The notes beneath the pieces were generated by a model. The model ran no database searches and had not been told where the DNA came from. It saw only the letters and a program-made list of their open reading frames with translations. Positions 6,659 through 13,910 of a stretch of DNA of 44,210 nt are shown here, one piece after another. The stretch is from contig NZ_AXVM01000011.1 in NCBI RefSeq assembly GCF_000484635.1, positions 1 to 44,210 of the forward strand. Direction: 5' to 3'. The stretch is from Comamonas badia DSM 17552. GTDB taxonomy: Bacteria; Pseudomonadota; Gammaproteobacteria; Burkholderiales; Burkholderiaceae_C. The position numbers were made by a program, and so were the translations under genes. Position 1 is the stretch's first letter, and every line of letters begins with the position of its first letter.

Positions 6659-7411
6659 ATGACGGGCGCCCTTCCCTGGCTGGACGCTGACGATCCGTTT
6701 CCCCAGCCCGGTGACGGCTGGGATGCCGCCAGCCCCATGCCCGGGCTGCTGGCCGCGGGCGGGCGGCTGGATGTGCCGCATCTGGTGGCGGCCTATTCGC
6801 AGGGCATCTTTCCGTGGTTCAGCGAGGGACAGCCGATTTTGTGGTGGTGCACCGCGCCGCGCATGGTGCTGCCGGTGGCGCGGTTCCGCCTGCACCATTC
6901 GCTGCGCAAGACGCTGCGCCGCTTTCGCGCCACGCCGCGTTGCGAAGTGCGCGTGGACAGCGATTTCTCCGCCGTCATCCATGCCTGCGCCACCACGCCG
7001 CGCGCCGGGCAATCGGGCACCTGGATCGTGCCGCAGATGGTGCGCGCCTATGAGCAATTGCATGCCGCGGGTTTTGCCCACAGCGTGGAAACCTGGGTGG
7101 ACGGGCAGCTCATCGGCGGCCTGTACTGCGTGGCGCTGGGGCGGGCGGTGTACGGCGAATCGATGTTTGCGCATGCCACCGATGCCTCCAAGATCGCCCT
7201 CGCAGCCCTTGTGGCGTTGTGCCGCGGCCAGGGTGTCGAACTCATCGACTGCCAGCAGAACACCGGACACCTGGCGTCGCTGGGCGCGCGCGAAATCGGG
7301 CGCGAGGCGTTTCTTGCGCACATTGCAAAGGCACAGACACTGCCAGCGCTGGATTGGCGTTTTGCACCACAATGCTGGGACCAGTTTTTGCTTCGTGACG
7401 ATGCGGCATGA
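6659..7411 (+). CDS. Leucyl/phenylalanyl-tRNA--protein transferase
   Basis: A 250-residue enzyme that adds Leu or Phe from aminoacyl-tRNA to the N-terminal Arg or Lys of proteins, marking them for ClpS/ClpAP degradation. Family blocks are present: [20 protein letters not shown], then [58 protein letters not shown] and [18 protein letters not shown]. The length fits the family. It overlaps bpt by four bases (ATGA), making the two N-degron enzymes one translationally coupled unit. It is the first core gene to the right of the integrase region. Confidence 0.95.
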   Translation: MTGALPWLDADDPFPQPGDGWDAASPMPGLLAAGGRLDVPHLVAAYSQGIFPWFSEGQPILWWCTAPRMVLPVARFRLHHSLRKTLRRFRATPRCEVRVDSDFSAVIHACATTPRAGQSGTWIVPQMVRAYEQLHAAGFAHSVETWVDGQLIGGLYCVALGRAVYGESMFAHATDASKIALAALVALCRGQGVELIDCQQNTGHLASLGAREIGREAFLAHIAKAQTLPALDWRFAPQCWDQFLLRDDAA

Positions 7412-8136
7412 CCCAGCTCAATGACCTGCCCCTGCAGGCCCTGCAGTTCTACACCACGGCGCCCTATGCCTGCAGCTACCTGTCCGGGCATCTCGCGCGT
7501 TCGGAGGTGGCTACACCCAGCCACCTGATCCACAGCGGCGTGTATTCCGAACTGGTGGCGCAAGGCTTTCGCCGAAGCGGCATGTTCACCTACCGCCCGC
7601 ATTGCGAAAGCTGCAACGCCTGCACTCCGATTCGCGTGCTGGCGCAGGATTTCAAGCCGGATCGCAGCCAGCGCCGCGCCATGAAGCGCCACGACAGGCT
7701 GCAGGTGCGCACCCTGCGCCTGTGCTATATGCCGGAGCATTACCAGCTCTATCTGCGCTACCAGAACACGCGCCACGCCGGCGGCGGCATGGACCACGAC
7801 AGCATCGACCAGTACACCCAATTTTTGCTGCAAAGCCGCGTCAACTCGCGCCTGGTGGAATTCCGCGAGCCGGAGTCGGGCGCGCTCAAGATGGTTTCGG
7901 TGCTGGACATCCTGGACAACGGCCTGTCGGCCGTCTACACCTTCTACGAGCCCGATGAAGGCGCGAGCTATGGCACCTACAACATCCTGTGGCAGATCGC
8001 GCAGGCCAGGGCCATGGGTGTGCCTTACGTGTACCTGGGCTACTGGATCGCCGCCAGTACCAAGATGAACTACAAGACCCACTTCAGGCCGTATGAGTTG
8101 CGGCTGGGAGGGCAGTGGGAGCGTTTCGACCGCTGA
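7408..8136 (+). CDS. Aspartate/glutamate leucyltransferase (arginyl-tRNA transferase family)
   Basis: A 242-residue member of the ATE1/Bpt family that transfers Leu to N-terminal Asp or Glu, creating a primary N-degron. A Cys cluster near the N-terminus ([15 protein letters not shown]66, C69, C72) and the C-terminal block with [31 protein letters not shown] and HFRPYEL are diagnostic. The start codon lies within the aat stop (ATGA). The pair aat-bpt is a common arrangement in proteobacteria and covers both branches of the bacterial N-degron pathway. Confidence 0.95.
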   Translation: MTQLNDLPLQALQFYTTAPYACSYLSGHLARSEVATPSHLIHSGVYSELVAQGFRRSGMFTYRPHCESCNACTPIRVLAQDFKPDRSQRRAMKRHDRLQVRTLRLCYMPEHYQLYLRYQNTRHAGGGMDHDSIDQYTQFLLQSRVNSRLVEFREPESGALKMVSVLDILDNGLSAVYTFYEPDEGASYGTYNILWQIAQARAMGVPYVYLGYWIAASTKMNYKTHFRPYELRLGGQWERFDR

Positions 8137-8144
8137 AATGGTTG

Positions 8145-8165
8145 AAAAAAGCGCCGTCGGCGCTT
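8145..8165 (-). terminator. Rho-independent terminator of the lpxO-like gene
   Basis: AAGCGCC, GTC, GGCGCTT is a perfect 7-bp hairpin (8149-8165). Read on the reverse strand it is followed by a run of six T (8150-8145). It lies about 40 bases beyond the stop of the reverse-strand gene. On the forward strand there is no T run, so it would not terminate bpt in the standard way. Confidence 0.8.
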
Positions 8166-8206
8166 GCCAGGATTGCGGGGTCAGCTACGCAAATGATTGC
8201 AAAATC

Positions 8207-9133
8207 TCACCGCGCGGGCACCAGCCACCAGACGAAAAGCGCCAGCACGGCCAGCATCAATCCGTACTTCACCAGGTAGTAAGCCGGGCGGTTCCACTGC
8301 TTGAAGCGGCGCCGGTATTGCCCGGCGTAGAAGGAAATCTTGAACAGCCGGCTGATGAGCCCGCGCGGATCGCCCTCCTCGTTGGGCGAGCTGGCGGCGG
8401 CCAGCACGTGGCTGGCGATCCAGCGGTTCACGGCCTGCGCGAAGCGGTTGGTCATCGGCCGCTCGATGTCGCACAGCAGCACGATGCGGTGGCCGTCGGT
8501 GTCGTTCCATGCCCAATGCATGAAGGTCTCGTCAAAGATCACGCCCTGGCCCTCGCGCCAGCTGTAGGGCTCGCCGTCCACATTGATGAAGCAACGGTCG
8601 TCGTTGGGCGCCTGCAGTGTCAGGTGGTAGCGCAGCGAGCCGGCATACGGATCGCGGTGCAGGCCCAGCTTGGCGCCGGGTGGCAGTTGCGTGAACATGG
8701 CCGCCTTGATGCTGGGAACGGCGCGCACCAGCGCCGTGGTGCGCGGGCAGAATTCCAGCGCCGACGGGTGCGGCTTGCCATACCAGGTGAGGTAGAAGCG
8801 TGTCCAGCCGGTCTTGAAGAATGAATTGAAACCGGCATCGTCGTTGGCGATGGGCGCCCGGATGCGCAGCTGGCGTGCCAGATCCAGCGCCTCGGCGCGG
8901 ATTTCGTCCCAGTGCTTTTCCAGCTCCACCAGTTCCGGAAACGTGGCCACCGGCAGATACGGCGTGCGCGGCACGCGGGAAAACGCCAGCATGAAGACAT
9001 TGAACGGCGCGGTAAAGGTGGAGTGGTCGAACAGCTGGCGCAGCGGCTTGTGCCGCACCTTGCCGCGCAGGTGCATGTACAGCCCCGAGAGCAGAAAGGT
9101 CAGGACGAAGGCGAGTGCAATGATTTTTGCCAT
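8207..9133 (-). CDS. LpxO-like aspartyl/asparaginyl beta-hydroxylase
   Basis: A 308-residue Fe(II)/2-oxoglutarate-dependent oxygenase anchored by hydrophobic segments at both ends (LALAFVLTF-like residues 4-20, and YGLMLAVLALFVWWL near the C-terminus). The iron site is visible: LGLHRDPYAGSLRYHLTL (HxD, with a following Arg for 2-oxoglutarate) and FDETFMHWAWNDTDGHRIVL (distal His and Arg). LpxO proteins hydroxylate the secondary acyl chain of lipid A at the inner membrane. The family also contains members of unknown substrate, so the lipid A role is likely but not certain. It is followed by its own terminator and lies downstream of pirin on the same strand (45-base gap). Confidence 0.85.
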   Translation of the reverse strand: MAKIIALAFVLTFLLSGLYMHLRGKVRHKPLRQLFDHSTFTAPFNVFMLAFSRVPRTPYLPVATFPELVELEKHWDEIRAEALDLARQLRIRAPIANDDAGFNSFFKTGWTRFYLTWYGKPHPSALEFCPRTTALVRAVPSIKAAMFTQLPPGAKLGLHRDPYAGSLRYHLTLQAPNDDRCFINVDGEPYSWREGQGVIFDETFMHWAWNDTDGHRIVLLCDIERPMTNRFAQAVNRWIASHVLAAASSPNEEGDPRGLISRLFKISFYAGQYRRRFKQWNRPAYYLVKYGLMLAVLALFVWWLVPAR

Positions 9134-9178
9134 GGGGTGATTTTCGCCGATGGCTGACCACCATCGGCGAACCTGCCA

Positions 9179-9880
9179 TCAGGCCGCCAGATCAAACACC
9201 AGCACCTCGGCATCCCTGCCGTGCGCCAGGACGATCTGCGCCTCGCCATCCAGCAGGGCCGCATCGCCGCCGGCCAGCTCGGCGCCATTCACCGCAAGCT
9301 GCCCGCGCACCAGATGCACATAGGCCTTGCGCCCGGGGTCGATCTCCAGCGTGGCCGACTCCGCGCCATCGAACAGCCCGGCATACAGCCGCGCATCGGC
9401 GTGAATGCCGACGTCGCCGCCTTGCCCCATGGGCGCAGCCACCAGGCGCAGCCGGCCGCGCTTGGCATCCGTCGGCACGGCTGTCTGCTCGTAGCTTGGC
9501 GCGATGCCCGTCGCATCGGGCTCGATCCAGATCTGCAGGAAATGCGTCTGCTGGCCTTCCGCGTGGTTGAACTCGCTGTGCATCACGCCGCTGCCGGCGC
9601 TCATGCGCTGCACGTCGCCGGGCGGAATGCCCTTGACGTTGCCCATGCTGTCCTTGTGCGCCAGGTTACCCGAAAGCACGTAGCTGATGATTTCCATGTC
9701 GCGGTGGCCGTGCGTGCCAAAACCGCTGCCGGGGGCAATGCGGTCTTCGTTGATCACGCGCAGATTGCCCCAGCCCATGTGGCGCGGATCGTGGTAACCG
9801 GCGAATGAAAAGCTGTGAAAGGACTTGAGCCAGCCGTGGTCGGCATAGCCGCGGTCCTGGGATTTGCGCAGTGTGAGCAT
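9179..9880 (-). CDS. Pirin family protein
   Basis: A 233-residue bicupin. GGAGAACACC just before the ATG at 9880 fixes the start. The N-terminal metal-binding cupin has GFGTHGHRDMEIISYVLSG (two His) and GVMHSEFNHAEG (His and Glu), the full four-ligand set of YhhW-type pirins that can show quercetin 2,3-dioxygenase activity. MLTLRKSQDRGYADHGWLKS and FHSFSFAGYHDP are the typical N-terminal blocks. The C-terminal cupin lacks metal ligands, as usual. It is cytosolic. It is divergent from a LysR regulator, which is a likely controller. Confidence 0.92.
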   Translation of the reverse strand: MLTLRKSQDRGYADHGWLKSFHSFSFAGYHDPRHMGWGNLRVINEDRIAPGSGFGTHGHRDMEIISYVLSGNLAHKDSMGNVKGIPPGDVQRMSAGSGVMHSEFNHAEGQQTHFLQIWIEPDATGIAPSYEQTAVPTDAKRGRLRLVAAPMGQGGDVGIHADARLYAGLFDGAESATLEIDPGRKAYVHLVRGQLAVNGAELAGGDAALLDGEAQIVLAHGRDAEVLVFDLAA

Positions 9881-9992
9881 GGTGTTCTCCGTGGACGGGT
9901 TGATGTCTCCAATGTAAGACTGAGGATGGTCTCTGCGGGGCACTTCCTTTTGATGACATCATTCAAATAATTCGAATTCGAAAGCCAAACCG
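9881..9992. promoter_or_regulatory. Divergent pirin/LysR control region with two palindromes
   Basis: This 112-base region separates two divergent genes. It contains TTCGAATTCGAA (9971-9982), a perfect 12-bp palindrome only ten bases before the LysR start, and TGATG-A-CATCA (9951-9961). LysR-type regulators bind inverted repeats in such divergent regions and often repress themselves, so these are candidate sites. Confidence 0.5.
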
Positions 9993-10931
9993 ATGCAAAA
10001 CGCAGGTGACACGCTCACACCGGACAATCTGCGCCTGCTGCAGGCCATCGCCATCCATGGCAGCTTTGCGGCGGCGGCGCGCGCACTCGCCCTGGTGCCC
10101 AGCGCCCTGACCTACCGCGTGCGCCAGATCGAACAGCAGCTGGATGTGCTGCTGTTTGACCGCAGCCGCCGCCAGGCGGTGGCGACCGAAGCCGGGCGCG
10201 AGCTGCTGCGCGAAGGCGAGCGCCTGCTGGCGGAAATGGACGCCGTCGCCCAGCGCGTGCAGCGCGTGGCCACGGGCTGGGAGCCACAGCTCACGCTTTC
10301 GGTCGATGGCGTGGTCTCGCGCACCACCATGCTGGAGCTCATCGAGGCCTTCTATGCCCTCGGCTGTCCAACCCGCCTGCGATGGCGCGAGGGCACGCTC
10401 ACCGGCACGCTGGAGCAGCTCACGGGCGGGCAGGCCGATCTGGCCATCGGCGTGGCGGTGGAAGCGCCGCCGCTGGCCAACCTGCGCACCGCGCCGCTGG
10501 GCGATCTGCGTTTCGTGTTTGCGGTGGCGCCGCACCACCCGCTGGCAACGGCCGAAGAACCCATCGCCGATGCCGAACTCGCGCGCCACCGCATGGTGGC
10601 CGTGGCCGATTCCGCGCGCCAGCACGGCGCAACGCTGGGTCTGCTGCCCGGGCAGGAGGTGCTGACGGTGCAGAGCCTTGCCACCAAGCTGCGCGCGCAG
10701 CTGCGCGGCCTGGGCGCGGGCTATCTGCCGCAGCCGATGGCGCAGCCGTATATCGACGCCGGGCAGCTGGTGGTGCGCGATGCCAGCCGCGCGGCGCGCA
10801 CCACGCGGCTTTCCTACGCCTGGTGCGACTTCGGCAAGCGCTCGCGCGGGCGGGCGCTGCAGTGGTGGCTGGACCAGCTGCAGCGCCCCGTCACGCGCCG
10901 CGCGCTGCTGCAGGGGCACCACGTTGGGTAG
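9993..10931 (+). CDS. LysR-family transcriptional regulator
   Basis: A 312-residue regulator. The winged HTH occupies about residues 6-65 (LTPDNLRLLQAIAIHGSFAA, ARALALVPSALTYRVRQIEQ, LFDRSRRQAVATEAG). The effector domain of about 220 residues follows, with WEPQLTLSVDGVV at the domain start and FYALGCPTRLRWREGTLTGT as part of the co-inducer pocket. It is divergent from pirin across a 112-base region carrying palindromes. That layout usually means the regulator controls the divergent gene. The inducer is unknown. Confidence 0.92.
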   Translation: MQNAGDTLTPDNLRLLQAIAIHGSFAAAARALALVPSALTYRVRQIEQQLDVLLFDRSRRQAVATEAGRELLREGERLLAEMDAVAQRVQRVATGWEPQLTLSVDGVVSRTTMLELIEAFYALGCPTRLRWREGTLTGTLEQLTGGQADLAIGVAVEAPPLANLRTAPLGDLRFVFAVAPHHPLATAEEPIADAELARHRMVAVADSARQHGATLGLLPGQEVLTVQSLATKLRAQLRGLGAGYLPQPMAQPYIDAGQLVVRDASRAARTTRLSYAWCDFGKRSRGRALQWWLDQLQRPVTRRALLQGHHVG

Positions 10932-10977
10932 GCGCCGGGCGTGTAGAGTGCAGGCACTGTCCACATGAAAGCCTGCC

Positions 10978-12027
10978 ATGCCCGCACAACCTTCCGCCAA
11001 ACGCCCCCGAACCTCCCGGCACTACGCCATCATCGGCGCCGGCATGGCAGGCGTCGCCTGCGCGCGCACGCTGCAGCAGGCCGGGTGCCGCGTCACGCTG
11101 CTGGAGCAGGCCGACCGTGCCGGCGGCCGCACACGCGCGGTGCAGACCGCCTGTGGCAGCCATGATGCCGGCGCGCAGTATTTCACCGTGCGCGATGCGC
11201 GTTTTGCCCAGGCGCTGGCGACCACGCCCGGCCTGTGCCGCCCCTGGAGCGTGAGCACGGTGCGCGTGCTTGACGGGGCCGGACGGGTGGTCAGCGCCGC
11301 GCCGCCGCCCGGGGAATCGCACTGGGTGGCCGAACCGGCGATGGACGCGCTGGTGGCAACGTGGGCCGCCGCGCTCGCCGGTCTGCGCACGCAATGCGGC
11401 GCCACCCGCCTCTCCAGCAGCCACGGCACGTGGCACGTTCACACGCAAGCCGGCGACATCGACGGTTTTGATGCGGTGCTGCTCGCCCTGCCGGCACCGC
11501 AGGCCCGGGCGCTGCTGCAGGCATCCGGCATCCAGACCGCCTGGTCCGGCGCCCTCGCGCAAGTGCAGATGGCGCCCTGCTGGACGCTGATGCTGGGCTT
11601 TGCGCAGGCCGTGCGCCCGGGCCTGACCACGCTGGGGCCGCAATGGAACGCCGCGCGCAGCACCCACCACCGCATCGCCTGGCTGGCGCGCGAATCGTCC
11701 AAGCCCGGCCGCGCGCAGATCGAGCGCTGGACGGTGCAGGCCAGCCCCGAATGGTCCGCTGAGCACCAAGGCGACAGCCCGCAGCGCGTACAGGACAAAC
11801 TCACCCGCGCGTTCGCCGAAATCACCGGCATCCGCGCCGCGCCCAGCGACGCCCAGGCGCTGCTCTGGCCGCACGCGCAAACGCAGACCCCGCTGGGCCA
11901 GCCCTTCGTCTGGGATGCCGCCGAGGGCCTGGGCGCCTGCGGCGACTGGTGCCTGGGCCACCGGCTGGAAGACGCCTTCGTCTCGGGGCTGGAGCTGGCG
12001 CTGGCATTGGTTGAGCGTCAGGTGTGA
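10978..12027 (+). CDS. FAD-dependent oxidoreductase (renalase/amine oxidase-like)
   Basis: A 349-residue flavoprotein. The N-terminus has the dinucleotide-binding fold [20 protein letters not shown] with a Glu ending strand two ([15 protein letters not shown]) and then [18 protein letters not shown], which is the renalase-type NAD(P)/FAD-dependent pattern. The C-terminus has [19 protein letters not shown], the FAD-contacting GD motif, and [10 protein letters not shown]. There is no signal peptide. The substrate is unknown; bacterial renalase relatives oxidise aberrant dihydro forms of NAD(P)H, but I cannot assign that here. It runs in the same direction as gluQ with a 67-base gap that holds a hairpin. 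Confidence 0.85.
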   Translation: MPAQPSAKRPRTSRHYAIIGAGMAGVACARTLQQAGCRVTLLEQADRAGGRTRAVQTACGSHDAGAQYFTVRDARFAQALATTPGLCRPWSVSTVRVLDGAGRVVSAAPPPGESHWVAEPAMDALVATWAAALAGLRTQCGATRLSSSHGTWHVHTQAGDIDGFDAVLLALPAPQARALLQASGIQTAWSGALAQVQMAPCWTLMLGFAQAVRPGLTTLGPQWNAARSTHHRIAWLARESSKPGRAQIERWTVQASPEWSAEHQGDSPQRVQDKLTRAFAEITGIRAAPSDAQALLWPHAQTQTPLGQPFVWDAAEGLGACGDWCLGHRLEDAFVSGLELALALVERQV

Positions 12028-12041
12028 GGAGAGAGTCAGGT

Positions 12042-12075
12042 GTGAAGCGTGTGAATGGAATGCTTCACGCTTCAC
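12042..12075. repeat. Hairpin before gluQ
   Basis: GTGAAGCGTG (12042-12051) pairs perfectly with CACGCTTCAC (12066-12075) around a 14-base loop. The right arm is followed by another partial copy of the CGCTTCRCGC motif. It sits directly before the gluQ start, which has no visible Shine-Dalgarno sequence. Confidence 0.6.
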
Positions 12076-12094
12076 GCTTCGCGCCTCACCCCCC

Positions 12095-13039
12095 ATGTAC
12101 GTTGGCCGCTTCGCCCCCTCGCCCACCGGGCCGCTGCACGCGGGCTCGCTCGTCGCCGCACTGGCCAGCTGGCTGGATGCGCGCTCGTGCGGCGGGCAAT
12201 GGCTGGTGCGCATCGAAGATGTCGATACCCCGCGCTGCAGCGCCACCGCCGCGCAGACCATCCTTGCGCAGCTGGCTGCCTGCGGCCTCGCCTGGGATGG
12301 CGATGTGCTGTGGCAATCCGCGCGCGGCCAGCGCTACCAGCGGGCGCTGACTGCTCTGCTGCAGCGCGGATTGGCCTACCCCTGCGGCTGCACGCGGCGC
12401 GACATCGCTGCCGCGCTGGCGGCGCAAGGCCGGCAGCACGAACGCCATGGTGAGCGTCCCTACCCGGGCACCTGCCGCGAAGGGCTGAACGGCAAGCCCG
12501 CGCGCACCTGGCGTTTTCACACCAAAAAATACATGGAAAATCGGGCTTCAGCGCTTATGCAGCAAGCGCTGCCAGCTATTTTTTTGATGAATGAACACCT
12601 ACTGCACTGGCAGGACCGGCGCCTGGGTGCGCAACGGCAGGACGTGGCGCGCGAGGTCGGGGATTTCATCCTGCGCCGTGCCGATGGTCTCTGGGCCTAC
12701 CAGCTGGCGGTGGTCGTTGACGATGGCGAGCAAGGCGTGACCGACGTGGTGCGCGGCGAAGACCTGGCCGACAACACGCCGCGCCAGATGCTGTTGCAGG
12801 CGGCCCTGGGACTGCCCACGCCGCGCTACCTGCATCTGCCGCTGGTGCGTGCGGCCGATGGCGAAAAGTTGTCGAAGCAGCAGGGCGCCCCCGCCATCGA
12901 CGTATCGCGCCCGCTGCTGGCGCTGGCGCAGGCGGCGGCGGCGCTCGGCCTGCCCGCTGCGCCAGAGACCAGCACGCCGCCCGACGCGCTGGCGTTCTGG
13001 CGTGCCGCATGGCCGCACTTCTACAATCGCGCGCCGTGA
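12095..13039 (+). CDS. Glutamyl-Q tRNA(Asp) synthetase
   Basis: A 314-residue truncated GluRS paralogue that glutamylates queuosine in tRNA(Asp). The start [19 protein letters not shown] gives the HIGH-type motif (HAGS), and [18 protein letters not shown] gives the KMSKS-type motif. A zinc site (CGCTRR, later YPGTCREG) is present. [20 protein letters not shown] and [18 protein letters not shown] are further family blocks. Residues about 144-171 (around [20 protein letters not shown]) are not part of the family. They are the translation of a palindromic repeat inserted in frame (12524-12601). The rest of the protein is intact, so activity may be retained. The stop overlaps the GTG start of trmB. 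Confidence 0.9.
   Translation: MYVGRFAPSPTGPLHAGSLVAALASWLDARSCGGQWLVRIEDVDTPRCSATAAQTILAQLAACGLAWDGDVLWQSARGQRYQRALTALLQRGLAYPCGCTRRDIAAALAAQGRQHERHGERPYPGTCREGLNGKPARTWRFHTKKYMENRASALMQQALPAIFLMNEHLLHWQDRRLGAQRQDVAREVGDFILRRADGLWAYQLAVVVDDGEQGVTDVVRGEDLADNTPRQMLLQAALGLPTPRYLHLPLVRAADGEKLSKQQGAPAIDVSRPLLALAQAAAALGLPAAPETSTPPDALAFWRAAWPHFYNRAP
12524..12601. repeat. Palindromic repeat inside gluQ (copy R1)
   Basis: The core GGGCTTCAGCGCTT, ATGCAGC, AAGCGCTGCCAGCTAT closely matches the repeat at 42150-42190. Arms CAGCGCTT (12549-12556) and AAGCGCTG (12564-12571) form an 8-bp hairpin, and seven T follow at 12579-12585, as in an intrinsic terminator. It is a multiple-of-three insertion without a stop in the gluQ frame. 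Confidence 0.75.
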
Positions 13040-13746
13040 CTCAAAGCCCCCTGCCCCTCTTCCCCGCTGAAGCGCCGCCCCAGCGGCGCATCCGCAGCTT
13101 TGTGCTGCGCGCCGGCCGCACCACGTCCGGACAGGAAAAAGCACTCGCCGAACTCGGTCCGCGCTTTCTCATCCCTTATGCCGAGGTACCGCTGGATGCC
13201 ACCGCGGCTTTTGGCCGGCAGGCGCCGCTGGTCCTGGAAATCGGCTTCGGCATGGGCGAGGCCACGGCGCACATCGCCCGGGTGCGCCCGGACGACAACT
13301 TCCTGTGCTGCGAGGTGCACGAACCCGGCGTCGGCGCGCTGCTCAGGCGCATTGGTGAACACGGTATTGCCAACATCCGCATCCTGCGCCACGACGCGGT
13401 GGAAGTGCTCACGCACATGCTCGCGCCGGCCCAGCTCGATGGCGTGCACATTTTCTTCCCCGATCCGTGGCACAAAAAGCGCCACCACAAGCGCCGCCTG
13501 ATCCAGCCGCCGCTTATCGCCCTGCTGGCCAACCGGCTCAGGCCGGGCGGCTATCTGCATTGCGCCACCGACTGGCAGCCCTATGCCGAACAGATGCTGC
13601 GGGTGCTCTCTGGCGAACCGCTGCTGGCCAACACGGCGGCGGACTGGGCCGAACGGCCGGCCTACCGACCGCTGACCAAGTTTGAAAACCGCGGCCTGCG
13701 GCTCGGTCATGGGGTGTGGGATCTGGTGTTCCGGCGCGGGGCGTGA
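13036..13746 (+). CDS. tRNA (guanine-N7)-methyltransferase
   Basis: A 236-residue enzyme forming m7G46 in tRNA. The GTG at 13036 overlaps the gluQ stop (GTGA) and gives MTQSPLPLF; an in-frame ATG at 13009 inside gluQ is the alternative start. Family blocks: [19 protein letters not shown] at the N-terminus, [17 protein letters not shown] (SAM motif I), [36 protein letters not shown] (catalytic Asp and tRNA contacts) and [20 protein letters not shown]. It forms a tRNA-modification pair with gluQ, probably on one transcript. Confidence 0.93.
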   Translation: MTQSPLPLFPAEAPPQRRIRSFVLRAGRTTSGQEKALAELGPRFLIPYAEVPLDATAAFGRQAPLVLEIGFGMGEATAHIARVRPDDNFLCCEVHEPGVGALLRRIGEHGIANIRILRHDAVEVLTHMLAPAQLDGVHIFFPDPWHKKRHHKRRLIQPPLIALLANRLRPGGYLHCATDWQPYAEQMLRVLSGEPLLANTAADWAERPAYRPLTKFENRGLRLGHGVWDLVFRRGA

Positions 13747-13910
13747 AGGCAATCGTCAAAATTTGTGACGGCGCCACAGTCGGCGTATCGATGGATGCGC
13801 AAGCGCTGAATTGTTGCTAGGATGGTCCGCGCAAGAAAGCTGCGAACCGAACCACCGATCAGCCATGGGCCCACCTCGGTGGCCGCAGCCTTCGCCATCG
13901 GGTTCACGGG

